A stretch of DNA of 64,000 nt from Microdochium bolleyi (lineage: Eukaryota; Ascomycota; Sordariomycetes; Xylariales; Microdochiaceae). Shown piece by piece: positions 12,987-25,389 of the stretch. The DNA lies in assembly GCA_001566295.1 (NCBI GenBank), contig KQ964251.1, forward strand, positions 1,121,838-1,185,837. Direction: 5' to 3'. The notes under the pieces were generated by a model. It was not told where the DNA came from, made no database searches, and saw only the letters and a list, made by a program, of their open reading frames with translations. Position 1 is the stretch's first letter. Every line of letters begins with the position of its first letter. Position numbers and translations under genes: made by a program.

Positions 12987-13532
12987 AAAGGGGTGATACC
13001 GACTGTTTTCATTTAGATTTAGATACAGCGAGCCTGGCGGGTGTCGTCGTTACCAATAGAAGTGATTTGAGTGTTTCGCAATGTCCTCTCCCCTTGACAT
13101 TATGTATTTAACGTGGTGGACGATTTTACGATTTGTAACAACGTCGACACGAGACAGATCTATAGATGAAGTACTAGCTGTGAGGGTATACGCGAGGCTA
13201 TTTCCGCCCATCCATCATGAGATGTCCTCATCCACAAGAGATTGGTCAATGTCTCATTATCATATGCATCACGACTTGGAATATCTAGCTAGACATGGTC
13301 TCGTTAAGACGCAGCCGCTGTCCTCGTCAAGGTAGTCTGTGCGCAGGAGGAACTGACAGTATGGAGAGGATGCGGAGCTTCCCGCCGAGGACAGGCTGCG
13401 TACTTCTATTTCCCAGCACTTCACACGCCTCGTCTAATCAGCTCACTCAGGTCGGATAGATTCTTAGTTATTCGCACGCATACATGCCAACCCTGGCTGT
13501 CCTTTTCCCTCTTTAGTTTCTCGGACGGCGGG
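12987..13532. other. Convergent 3' interval (OSBP / DUF92)
   Basis: A 546-bp AT-richer stretch between two gene ends; it should carry both 3' UTRs and polyadenylation signals. The short plus-strand frame at 13081-13335 has no recognisable feature. Confidence 0.6.
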
Positions 13533-14825
13533 TCAGATAGAGAAGACATCACCCAGCGGGACACCCCACTGGCGCGCGGCGAGCACCATCCCGCCCACGC
13601 TCATGAGGAACGCCATGAGCACGTTGACCTGGTTGTTGTCGAGGAAGTCGTGGCCCGTCTCGACGACGCGCGTGGGTTTGTTGTCCCCGAAGCTCGACGT
13701 GCGGCGGTGCTTGCTGCTGCCGCTGTTGCTGTCCGCGGGCCCACCGCCCTGGAGCTCGACGGCGTCCTTGCCCTCGCCTTTCAGGATGCGCGCCTTGAGC
13801 TGCGTGGTGTGCTTCGTCTTGCTACTGGTCTGGCTGGCGGCGACTGCTTGGTTCTGATGGTCCGTGAGGAGCTCGCCTGAGGAGGAGGCGGCAGCTGAAG
13901 AGGCGAGGTCGGATCCGAGGGGTGGAGGCGAGACGAGCACGCGCACGCCGCCCTCGCCCTCGACGATCTTGCCCGTCCGCGCGTCGCGCACGCTGCGCTG
14001 GAACCAGCCCCCGAGAAGGCTGTCCAGGACGCTGCCCAGCGCGCCCCAGACCGCAAGGCCGCCGATCAGGGTGGCCTTTTCGCCGACGGTCCAGCCGCTG
14101 CCACTGCCGCCGCCAGGAGAGGATGAGAGCGAGGAGCCGCAGACGGGCAGGAACAGCGCGGACGCGGTGACGACGATGACGGACCCCAGGAGGCCCGCGA
14201 GCAGACCCCACGCCGTGACGCCGCCGTTCGTGCCCCGGGGCACCTTCCGCAGGGACCACGAGGTGATGAGCCGGGGTTGGCTGCGCGAGAGGATGCCGAG
14301 CTCCGACGAGAAGGTGTCGGCCGCGACGGCGGCGTAGTTGGCGATGATGCCGACGACGAGCACGTCACTGGCGTTGCGGCCCATGTCGAAGCACTGCGCA
14401 CGCTCGAGCTGGCCGCCGGCCGTGCCGGCGGCGCCGGGAACGTTGCTGGTGGTCTGTGCCGTCGTGGAGTCGGCGAGGAGCTGGTCGCGGTGCCGCTGTT
14501 GCAGCTGGTAGGCGTGCAGGAGGATGAGCACGGTCGCGACGGCCGAGTTGGCGAGGACCTGGACGTGCGTGCGCGGGCCCTCGCCGCCGGAGCTGCCCTG
14601 GGCGTTCATCGTCAGGGTCGCCTTGATGTCCTTTTTCACCTTTGTCGCGCGGGTGCCGGCCAGGAAGAAGACGACGAGCAGGGCAAAGGGCAGGTTCCAG
14701 GGGTGCACGGCGTGAGCAACAGCGGTGGCCGCGGCGACGACAATGCCGAAGGGGGTGAGCGACTTGTGCGAGTATGCCCGGTAGACCAGGGCGAGGGTCG
14801 CCGGGACGGCGATGAGGGGCTTCAT
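13533..14825 (-). CDS. TMEM19 / DUF92 family integral membrane protein
   Basis: Single-exon frame of 430 residues, ATG at 14825 and TGA at 13533. The hydrophobic N-terminus (MKPLIAVPATLALVYRAYSHKSLTPFG) and a segment ending VVFFLAGTRATKVKKDIKA match the start of the DUF92/TMEM19 family; further membrane segments appear near VLILLHAY, GLLAGLLGSVIVVTASALF and at the C-terminus (NVLMAFLMSVGGMVLAARQWG). The central tract near ITSWSLRKVPRGTNGGVTAWG is the best-conserved piece of the family. A fungus-specific loop rich in Ser, Gly and charged residues (about 280-395) interrupts the membrane core before the last helix. Plant and cyanobacterial DUF92 relatives (VTE6) are phytyl-phosphate kinases; the substrate of fungal members is unknown, so I assign no reaction. 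The gene is GC-rich, which produces long shadow frames on both strands. Confidence 0.88.
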   Translation of the reverse strand: MKPLIAVPATLALVYRAYSHKSLTPFGIVVAAATAVAHAVHPWNLPFALLVVFFLAGTRATKVKKDIKATLTMNAQGSSGGEGPRTHVQVLANSAVATVLILLHAYQLQQRHRDQLLADSTTAQTTSNVPGAAGTAGGQLERAQCFDMGRNASDVLVVGIIANYAAVAADTFSSELGILSRSQPRLITSWSLRKVPRGTNGGVTAWGLLAGLLGSVIVVTASALFLPVCGSSLSSSPGGGSGSGWTVGEKATLIGGLAVWGALGSVLDSLLGGWFQRSVRDARTGKIVEGEGGVRVLVSPPPLGSDLASSAAASSSGELLTDHQNQAVAASQTSSKTKHTTQLKARILKGEGKDAVELQGGGPADSNSGSSKHRRTSSFGDNKPTRVVETGHDFLDNNQVNVLMAFLMSVGGMVLAARQWGVPLGDVFSI

Positions 14826-17800
14826 CGCTGCTGTGTGGCGGAGGTGATGGGATGTGATGCTTTGGCTGCCTCGATGTTGTCGGTGGTGTGCAAGTGCTCA
14901 GCTGCCAGGTCGGAGCATGCGGAGATCGCCTGAGAATGTTCGTTCGGGATGTTGGAGAAGCGGCACGCGACCCGTGCAGATTGGGGGCGTCACAGTCCGT
15001 CCGACATGGCACTGGAGATTGTCGCGGTGGTGATGTCTGCCTGCCTGCCAGGTGTGTCGTCATCTGGCACCGCGCCCCACCACAGCTCGGGAGCTGTCGA
15101 CAACATCTTGATGCTCATGCCAAGAGCTGTCAGGCTCGCGCAGCCACATGATCCACCACAGGAAGCCTGACTAAGCTGGCAAGACTTCAAACCCGATCCC
15201 GCCATGCACGGTCGCACAATGGGTAGACCAGAATAAATAAACATAAACATAAAAAGAAAGGAGCATGGCCGATTTTGAGCCCAAGGTCGCATCGAAGCTG
15301 CAGATGACAGTTCGACCACCTGCAGCCGCATGCACGCTCAAAGCACTTTCTCTGCGCTACTTGTGACTTCGCAAGGGAACGGGCAAAGCCCGTTCCCTTG
15401 CCGGGTTTTGACTTGGTTCTTGACGAGAGAGGCAGACCCAATGGCGACCACATACCATCCCAAAGGTGTAGAAGAGATGGCTTGGGCTGAGGTTCGACAC
15501 GAGCGGCAGCGTGCGGCGCTATACATACAAGAGTTATTGGCGCGCCGCAACAGCACTAACAATGCACAGTAGCCAAACTCTGTCTGTCTTGTTGGTTGTC
15601 AGGAACGGAATGGAGAATCCATCAAACACGAAATGTGATTTCTGCGCAGCTGGGGAACATAAAGCCTGAGCGGGCGCTACGAGGTACCTGAAATCTGACA
15701 TCGATAATGCTGGAGCTTATGTCCTTACTAGTGTTGAGTCTGGTATGATCGTGCCAGACTCAGCTTGGAGCCCACGCTCACGAGGATGCTTTCAGGGTTC
15801 TACCGAAGCGTGTGGTCCTACAGAGCAGGTTCATCTTCAGCCGCTCCTTCACTCGACAGTGGACGTAGGACTGCCTCCTTGTATGGCCGGTATGGGATGC
15901 GCCGTGACACATGTTTCCGAGCAGCTGGCAATGGCAACACACGTGCGGAGCAGCAGTTGCTCCGATGGCCTTCTGTCCAAGAATGTCAAACACATGCAAT
16001 CCTCGGCCCGTCGATAATTGACAGATACACCCCGGCCGAGGACTGCATGAGCGGTCATCTTGCTTGCTGCTCACGGTGTCCTGTTCGTGAAGGGCCAGAG
16101 CTGAAGCTGCCAGACGGCCAGTCGGAAGAGGACCGGTTCTGATCATCAAAGTCGTTCTCCCGTGAGCTGTCCTAGTTCGTGATTACCAGTGTGATCTTAT
16201 CCTCTCGCTTAGGGGCGAAGTGGTCGTACAAGTCTTTCCTTAATGATGCTGAGCTCTTGTCATATTGCATGCTAGCGCAGTCATGTAACCGAGGCACCAG
16301 TTCTCCGATCCGACCTCGTTGACGACTTGCCGTGCTCAGCTCTGGCTGTTATGTCAAACGCTCAGTCAGCGACTTGAAGATGGGACGCACAGTCTGGACC
16401 CTGATGTTGCTGGGTTGCATTCACACTCAAACGATCGGACGGTTCAGCCTCAGTACCCAGCACACTGAAGGACATGTCATCAGCGAGGAGTACGCCAGGG
16501 CGTTGTTCTGCCGTGTTTCCGCATTTGAAGCCAATCGTGCCATTGCAGAACTTTGTGTTCGGCTCTTCCAATCGTCCAAACAAAGAGCGAAACCCTGTTG
16601 CTGGATGCCTGCTTGTCTTCAATCAGTCAGCTTGTGCAACAAGTGTCTACAGATGTAGTCATTGGAAGTAAAGCAACGGTCTCTCCACAAGGGTCGTCGC
16701 CGTCCGATCGAACAACGTCGGCCGGTTTCAAAGGCTTTGCGTAACGATGCTGGTGGTTGCCGTTGGACACATGGGCAGAGGGCCTACACGCACAGCTTCC
16801 CGCATGGGTGAAGAAGAACCGTGAACGGAGATGTGCGGGGAGGTTTCGCGAGCAAGTCCTTATCGTGGCAGCCAGGAAGGTGCGATCTTCCCGGGTGGAA
16901 CTGCCTCCCATGAAAGGCTCGTTTGCAGCTTGCTTACATCAGCATCATCACCACCGGACAACCTCTTCGTTTGACTCTGAATCGCCTGGTTCTTTGACCA
17001 ATGTCTGCTTCAATGCTGCAACTGTGAACGCGAGACTTTGTAGCCGCACCACGCCGTCCGGAACCCACAGGACCTTTGGACCGGTCGCCAAATGGTGCCC
17101 ACTATAACCGAGGGGCAGCCTGCCCATGTCGGTTTGCTGCAAGCAAACATGGGTCGGACGGACACACAAGCTGGACCCCAATCTCTCCGGGCATACCTAT
17201 TGCTAAAATCAGAAACAGAACTCCTCCGGCAAGGCAACCCTGAGCAGGCATTGCGTGCTCAGTGCTGGCCAGCTGGAAAAAGATGCCGCCACACCTGTCA
17301 TTTACGGGCGTGACCCTGGTCCGGGTTCAGAGCCGTCATCACGGACATCCCCAACGGCAACCCGGACTCCACCGTGGCGGCGCAGGGTGACCACTCATGT
17401 CAGAGTCGACAACGACAACGACACAGCAAGCCTGTCTCGCCGGAAGTTCGTGGCTGGCACTGTTCTTGCAACTTGCAAGCCGCCTTCCCGGTAGCCCACG
17501 TTGGGCCGGGTTATCCCACGCCTCCCCTGGGGGGGCGGCACCACGGCCGTCTTCTCAGCATGCTGTTCACTTGGTACTCTCGCCGATGCGCATGGACCGA
17601 TCACGGCGCATGTTAGCAAGCTATCTCCTACATGCATGAGAACCTTGCTTCACAGCTTCCTTCGCGTGTGCCTGTCTCCTGAGCCCACTCTTTCGGCGAC
17701 CGACCTTCCTGGGCCGTGGCGTGCACCGGGTTGGACCGGTCGCTTTCTCACGCACCAACATTATTATCGTTCCTCGAGCTCTGCCCTGTCTTCTCCTCGC

Positions 17801-17977
17801 TCATCTCCACTCGGTCGGGCTCGTGTTTGACAGAGGTTGCTCGTGGAATAGTCGCGCTAGACCCGCTGGCAAGCTTGCCACTCGCTCAGGTATATAGGAT
17901 GTCCGGGGGCCACATGGTGTTTGCTTCCACCTACTCTAAACTCCCGCACAAGCCTTTCCTCGCCCGGAAACGACGCA
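14826..17977. other. Intergenic interval upstream of the polyketide synthase
   Basis: About 3.15 kb between the divergent DUF92 and PKS starts. Open frames (15330-15572, 16332-16658, 17374-17639) are short, overlap on both strands and show no domain. The end next to the PKS holds a TATA box at 17891-17896. No gene supported. Confidence 0.6.
17891..17896 (+). promoter_or_regulatory. Probable TATA box of the PKS gene
   Basis: TATATA 82 bp before the PKS start codon, in otherwise GC-rich sequence. The spacing would give a 5' leader of roughly 50 nt. Inference from position only. Confidence 0.5.
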
Positions 17978-20900
17978 ATGACGGACCATTTATCCTTCCT
18001 GCTTTTCGGGGACCAGTCGCTGGATACCCATGGCTTCCTTGCCGATTTCCTCAAGTCCGGCCGGCCGGGCGTTCTGGCGAGGGAATTCCTGAGACAGGTC
18101 GAGGGTGCTCTCAGAGACGAAGTCGACAGCCTTCCACGGTCAGAAAGAGCTTCCATTCCGGTGTTTCGAACACTACCACAGCTCAACGAGAAGTATCATG
18201 CCCAGGCAACAAAGACTCCGGCTGTAGATAGCGCACTGCTATGTGTTTCACAGCTGGTGCACTACATAGAGTAAGTTCACCTCTTTCCCCTGCAGGATTT
18301 CGGAGTACATGTCACTTATTCCATTGCGCGCCAGCCTCTCTGAGAAAGATCATGAAACGCCGACACCAGTAACAAACCGGATACTGTCCGGGCTCTGCAC
18401 GGGCCTCTTTGCCGCTTCAGCCATAGCCTCAAGTCCTTCTCTATCCACACTCTTGCCAGTTGCCGTACAAGTCGTTTTGATGGCGTTCCGGACGGGCAAC
18501 TATGTGTCATCTATGGCTGAGCGACTAAGATCTGCCTCTAACGGCCAGGAGAGCTGGACCTACGTGTTGCCAGGCGTCAAAGACACCGAAGCATGTTCTT
18601 CCTTGCTCGCATTCCACCAAGCCGAGGTAGTTGTTCCTTTTCCAGAATACACATAGTGCTATGTCGCTGACTCTCGATGCCCAGAAAATCCCTGCTGCGA
18701 CACAGGTATATATCAGTGCCATTTCGGGCAGCAACGTCGCCTTGTCGGGACCCCCTGCGACCCTAAAGCTGCTCTTCAGCAAGATCTCGTTCGACTCAAG
18801 GCCCACGTCGATTCCTGTCTATGGGCCTTACCATGCAACACACCTTCATCAGTTCGCCGATATTCGCAGGATTCTCCGCTTGGATGATGAGATCACGAAG
18901 AACGCACTTGCAAGCTCACGGCCGCAGAGCTGCATCATCTCATCTGTCACTGGTGTAGCTTTCCCTCAAAAGGACACATCGCAACTGTTGGCTGCCGTCA
19001 CTCATGAGATCCTCAACGAACCGCTATACTTTCAGAAGGCTCTCAATGGTTGCGTCGAATATGCCAAAAGCTTCAATGGCAGCAGAGCCGTCATTATTCC
19101 CTGCGGACCAACACAAGCAGCAAGTACTTTGGCCAATGCCATTACAAGTCAGACAGGGTTATCTGTCGAGCTACGATCACCCCCACAAGTCAACAGACAG
19201 GATGGAGGTGCTACTATCGGAAATCACGGATCCTTGGGACGATGCAAACTTGCCATTGTAGGCATGGCAGGACGTTTCCCAGACTCTGCCAGTCACGAGG
19301 CCCTTTGGGACCTTCTCAAGAAAGGCATAGATGCGCACAGAGTTGTTCCCGGTGATCGTTTCCCTCACGAGACCCACGTTGATCCCACAGGCAAGGCCTT
19401 GAACACAAGTCACACTCCGTATGGTAACTGGATCGAAAATCCAGGTCATTTCGATCCTCGCTTCTTCAACATGTCTCCTCGGGAGGCCTACCAGACAGAT
19501 CCTATGCAGCGTATGGCATTGATCACTGCATATGAGGCCTTGGAGATGTCAGGTTACGTTCCAAATCGAACCCCATCGACGAGGCTTGACCGTATCGGCA
19601 CATTTTACGGGCAGACATCCGATGACTGGCGAGAAATCAACGCGGCCCAGGAAGTCGACACATACTATATTACGGGCGGTGTGAGGGCCTTTGGTCCTGG
19701 ACGCATCAACTATCACTTCGGATTCAGCGGACCAAGTTTCAACGTTGATACTGCATGCTCATCGAGTGCTGCAGCTTTGAACGTGGCGTGTTCGTCCTTG
19801 TGGAACAAAGACTGCGACACAGCAATTGTGGGCGGGTTGTCCTGCATGACCAACTCGGACATATTCAGCGGCCTAAGCCGTGGTCAGTTCCTGTCCAAGT
19901 CCCACAACTGCAACACCTTCGACAATGACGCGGACGGCTACTGTCGGGCTGATGCTTGTGCATCTATCATTATCAAGCGTCTTGACGATGCTCTCTCCGA
20001 TAAGGACAACATTCTCGCAGTAGTCCTGGGAACGCAGACCAACCACTCGGCAGAGGCCATCTCAATCACACATCCCCACGGCCCAACACAATCTGTGCTT
20101 TCGTCTTCAATCCTGGACGAGGCTGGAGTGGATCCCTTGGATATTGACTACGTCGAAATGCATGGCACCGGCACCCAAGCTGGCGACGGCACAGAAATGA
20201 TTTCTGTCACCGACGTCTTCGCTCCTCGTAATCGTGTCCGACCTGCTGATCGACCTCTTTACCTTGGTAGTATCAAATCCAACATCGGCCATGGCGAAGC
20301 CGCATCTGGCGTCACGGCGCTGATCAAGGTGCTGCTGATGTTGAAGAAGAACGCCATTCCACCGCACATCGGAATCAAGAAGGAGATAAACAAGACATTC
20401 CCGTCTGACCTTGGGGCGCGGGGAGTCAACATTGCTTTCCACACGACACCCTTTGCCAGAAGTGATGGCAGAGCTCGTCGTGTCTTTGTCAACAACTTCA
20501 GCGCTGCTGGTGGTAACACTGGCCTCCTTCTCGAAGATGCACCAAAGCAGAGAGCGGCGTCTACAGATGCACGGACCCATCATGTTGTCTCCATCACGGC
20601 CAAGTCAAAGGGTGCCATGATACGCAATGCAGAGAATCTTATTCGCTTCATGGAGGAGAACCCTCAAACCCCGGTCGCTCATGTGGCTTACACCACCACT
20701 GCCCGAAGAATACAACACTACTGGCGCATGAACGTCTCAGCGACGAGCTTGGTGGAGGCCAAGGACAACATCCAGGAGCGCCTGAAGGCCACCTTTGTAC
20801 CCGTCCCTCCTGGACAGCCTCAAGTCGCATTCATGTTCACCGGCCAAGGTTCACACTATGCAGCCCTTGGAGTGGATTTGTACACGCATCATTCAGTCTT

Positions 20901-23900
20901 CCGTGCCGCCATGGACGACTTCGACCATCTTGCTCAGATCCACGGCTTCCCGTCCTTCATGCCTCTGATCAATGGGAGCGAGAAAGACGTCCAAAAGTTG
21001 TCACCGGTTGTTGTGCAGCTTGGGCTTGCATCCTTTGAGATGTCTATGGCTCAGCTTTGGGCATCCTGGGGCATTAAACCCAGTGTTGTGCTCGGCCACA
21101 GCCTTGGAGAGTATGCTGCTCTACACGTGGCAGGGGTGATCTCTGCCAGCGACGCCATTTACCTCATTGGTGTTCGTGCTAAAATTCTCGCTGAGAAGTG
21201 CACGGCGGGCACTCATGCAATGTTAGCTGTACAAGGGTCAGTGGACAGCCTTATCACGCTCGGCGCATGCACGGGTAATGTCAACATTGCTTGCATCAAT
21301 GGCCCTCGTGAGACCGTTCTTAGTGGCCCAACACGGGAGATAGCCCAGGCTGCGACTCTACTCTCCAGCGAAGGGCTCAAGTGTACTCAGCTAATGGTCC
21401 CCTTCGCCTTCCACTCTGCACAAGTCGAGCCCATTCTGGATGACTTCGAGGACTTCGCGCGCTCCGTGCAGTTTCAGCCTGCGCAGGTTCCGATCATATC
21501 ACCCTTACTTGGAAAGCTTGTAGAGGATGAGACTATCGACTCCTCATATCTGCGCCGGCATGCCCGCGATACAGTCAACTTCCTTGGCGGGCTCGTTCAC
21601 GCTCAGCAGGCTGGCGTTATCGACGAGCGGACCATCTGGATTGAAGTCGGCCCTCACCCGGTTTGCGCAAATATGGTCAAGGCTGCATTTGGCGCAACTA
21701 CCCTCGCCGTCCCTTCGCTGCGCCGTAACGAGACGACTTATAAGACGCTAGCCAGCACGCTGTGCGCACTCCACTCAGCTGGCCTCAACCTTGACTGGCA
21801 GGAGTTTCATCGCGACTTTGATGCCTCAGTGCGACTGCTAGACCTCCCTGCTTACGCTTTCGATCTGAAGAACTACTGGCTGCAGTATACTGGGGACTGG
21901 TGTCTGACCAAGAACCGGGGTTCGCTTGGTGCCTCTAGTGTGAAAGCCATCGAGCCGGCGAAACCGAAGCTGTCTACAACCAGCGTCCAAAAGATTGTGA
22001 AGGAAGAAGTCGACGGAGACTGTGCTGTCCTGGAGACTGAGTCCGAGATGACTGAGGAGAACTTGCGCAAGGTCTGTGCCGGGCACATGGTCAACGGAAC
22101 TGCCTTGACCCCCTCGTCATTGTACGGCGACATGGCGATCACAATCTGCGAATACGCATACAAGCTTTTGCGACCCGATGCCGCTGATATCGGCGTCAAC
22201 GTGGCACATATGGAGTGTCCCAAGAGCCTGATCTTCAACACTAAGGCCGATAGCCAGATTCTACGCATGCGTGCCACAGTCGATGTTGCTGCGTGCAAAG
22301 CCGATGTGGTGTGGACGACTGGTGAGGGCGCTCAACTGGTGGAGCATGCCATGTGCAAGGTCAGTTTCGGCAAGAAGCAAGAGTGGTTGAGCGAGTTTGA
22401 GCGTATCGGATACCTGATCAAGTCCCGTATAGACTTGCTGCATGCAGCAGAGTCTCGTGGCGATGCATCAAAGATTGGTCGCGGCCTCGCGTACAAACTC
22501 TTCGCAGCTCTGGTTGACTACGACCGCCGCTACAGAGGCATGGAGTCCGTCATTCTCCTTAGCGAATCTTGCGAAGCCACAGCCAAGGTTGTCTTCCAGA
22601 CGACACCAGAGGATGGCACCTTCCGTGTTGCCCCGTACTGGATCGACTCTCTATGTCACATCTCTGGGTTCATTGTGAACGGTACGGATGCGGTCGACTC
22701 TCGGGAGCAGGTCTACATCTCGCATGGCTGGGGCAGCATGCGATTCGCGGAAGACTTCGATGTTTCCACGCCCTATCGCACTTACATCCGTATGCAGCCG
22801 ATCAAGGGCTCTAAGATGATGTCTGGCGATGCGTACATTTTCAACGGCGACAAACTCGTGGGCATCACGGGTGACATCCGCTTCCAAGCGATTCCTCGCA
22901 AGATACTGAATATCGTTTTGCCGCCCCAAGGGGCCGCTGCGTCCGCGGTCTCTGCACGGCCCGAGCGTACGGCTGCCGTCTCAAGGTCCACTCAACAACG
23001 CCAGGTGCCAGGCAAGGCGAGAAAACAACTCACCTCTTCGAATCTGAAAGCTGTCAGCAAGACCTTGGCCAAGACCTCCGTGGCCGAGCAAGTCATGGAG
23101 ATCATATCTAAGGAGACTGGCGTTGGACACGATGAACTGGACGACAACATTGCCTTCAGTGATCTTGGTGTAGACTCGCTCATGAGTCTCACAATCAGTG
23201 GCCGACTACGGGAAGAGCTTGAGCTGGACATCAGCTCCCATGCATTCCTCGACTATGCGACGGTCGGCTTATTCAAGAAGTTCCTTGCACAGTTCGATTC
23301 AACCGCCTCATCATCTTCGGACCCGGGGTCCAGCGGTACTAGCGGTCTGTCGGACACCGATGAAGAAGGTGGCCTGGGTGAGTGCGACTCGGATATCACC
23401 ACGCCTCCCGGCGAGAGCGAGGAAGGCTCCGTCAATTGCGATGAGGGCATGCCTGGTTCTGGGAACAGCGAGTTGCGACGAATCGTCCGCGAGACTATCT
23501 GCGAGGAGATGGGTGTCGAAATGGAGGAGGTTGTTGCCGCCCCCGACCTCGCTGCACTTGGCATGGACTCCCTGATGAGCCTGGCGATCCTTGGTACCCT
23601 TCGGGAGAAGACTGGCCTCAGCATTCCTAGCGATCTTCTAGGACATAACCCCTCACTCAAGGACATCGAGAGGACGCTCGCCATCGAGGACAAGCCTGTT
23701 CCCCGTACCGCCCCCGTCAAGGAGGTCAAGATCGAAACCGAGATTGCGGTGAAGTCGAGTAGCGTGGTGAACTCAAACACAAAGACCATTGTCGCCACGG
23801 TCCCTCCGGCAAAGACACCCACCACGTATGGTGATGCTTACGAGCTCCGCAAGGCAACCTCAGTTTTGCTGTCAGGCAATCATCGTACTGCAACAAAGCA

Positions 23901-24633
23901 GTTGTTCATGGTCCCCGATGGCAGCGGCAGCGCGACCTCCTACACCGAGATCGCCGATCTCGGTCTCGACACTGCTGTCTGGGGCATGTTCTCACCCTTC
24001 ATGCGCACTCCAAACGAATACAAGTGTGGTGTTTACGGCATGGCCGCCAAGTTCATCGAGGAGATGAAGCGCCGCCAGCCGCACGGCCCCTACGCCCTCG
24101 CTGGCTGGTCCGCGGGGGGTGTCATCGCGTATGAAATGGTGAACCAGCTGACCAAGGCCGACGAGGAGGTGTCGCAGCTCATTATCATTGATGCGCCCGC
24201 GCCCATCACGATCGAGCCCCTCCCTGCCGGCCTACACGCCTGGTTCGCCAGCATCGGCCTGCTCGGCGACGGCGACTCTCCCACATCAGCGAGGAAAATC
24301 CCGGAGTGGCTGCTCCCGCACTTCGCTGCCTCGGTTACGGCACTGTCGAACTACACTGGCGACCCCATCGCCCCCGAGAAGTGCCCGAAGGTTCTTTCCA
24401 TCTGGTGCGAGGATGGGGTCTGCAAGGAGCCCACTGACCCGCGACCGGACCCTTATCCGACTGGCCACGCACTCTTCCTCCTCGACAACCGCACGGACTT
24501 TGGCCCGAACAGGTGGGATGAGTACATGCCCCTCGACAAGATGACCTTCCGCCACATGCCGGGCAACCACTTCAGCATGATGCACGGCGAGTTGGCCAAG
24601 CAGCTGAACGGCTTCCTCAAGGAGTGTTTCTGA
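17978..24633 (+). CDS. Non-reducing polyketide synthase, melanin T4HN-synthase type (SAT-KS-MAT-PT-ACP-ACP-TE)
   Basis: Expected to build 1,3,6,8-tetrahydroxynaphthalene, the first step of DHN melanin. Exons 17978-18270, 18296-18626 and 18685-24633; the introns are a very short 25-nt GTAAGT..CAG and a 58-nt GTAGTT..CAG with CTGAC branch; 2190 residues. The start is the ATG before LSFLLFGDQSLD, the usual SAT opening. Seen: SAT with Cys132 (GLCTG) and His258 (GPYHATH); KS from about 395, Cys566 (DTACSSS), HGTGTQAGD, SNIGHGEAASG; MAT from about 922, Ser1014 (GHSLGEYAA); PT from about 1320, His1342 (GHMVNG) and Asp1529 (PYWIDSL); two carrier domains with phosphopantetheine serines 1706 (GVDSLMSL) and 1837 (GMDSLMSL); Claisen/thioesterase domain with Ser2017 (GWSAGG) and His2170 (PGNHFSMM). 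All catalytic residues are intact. Two ACPs plus TE and close KS/TE resemblance to Colletotrichum PKS1 (from memory), and the T4HN reductase nearby, favour T4HN; a YWA1-type heptaketide is the main alternative. Confidence 0.9.
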
Positions 24634-25389
24634 TCGTCGGGGGGTTCTGTTTTCAGTGTCATTTCGTTTTACCTCTCGCAGACTACTTTGGCTGTGGGCG
24701 AGTCTATTTGAGAAAGGCAAATTGAATAACAGGAGTTTAGTTGGATACACAGATGCAATCGGATGCGATGACATTCTCTTTTTCTTCTCAGCTTTCTTTT
24801 GTCACAGCGGACTTCGCTATGGTGGAACATATAAAGACAGGTTCTATCTTTGATTTCATGATTTCGGCTCAGGCTTCCACACTCCTTTGACGATATCAAT
24901 ACATTTCATTTCCGTATGTTCATGCGTCTCATTCAGGATTCTGACAATGTCCATGACTTTTTCTGAAGACGCTGGAAACATACAATAAACATTTATGGTT
25001 TCGAAGCCTGCCTAGATTGGATAACATGAAAAAGGAAACAAGTCAAACAAGTGACAACAAAAAGAAAACATACAACACCAGGGATTCGCTGGTCGTCACC
25101 GACCCAACTACTAGTCCGGCGGTATCAAGCTTGTGTGGCAGGGGAGCGGACGGGACCCTCAATTCTCTTGATCCTGTGGTCGTATGTGATGTTTCCTACC
25201 ACTTTACGATGGCTAAGTATACGAGGCACGCCGTGAAGAAGGGAGCGAGTCTCTATTTTGCGTCTACCCAGGGTTTCTGATGGAGATGTCCAACCAATCA
25301 GCATCAACTATGCTCAGAAAAGTGGGACACAATTCTTCACGGCGACTCGATCCAGGCACAAAACAATTTCTACCTCCTCACACGCTCAG
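24634..25389. other. Convergent 3' interval (PKS / C2H2-PNP gene)
   Basis: A 756-bp interval, AT-richer than its flanks, between the PKS stop and the stop of the minus-strand gene. Expected to hold both 3' UTRs. Nothing else recognised. Confidence 0.6.
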
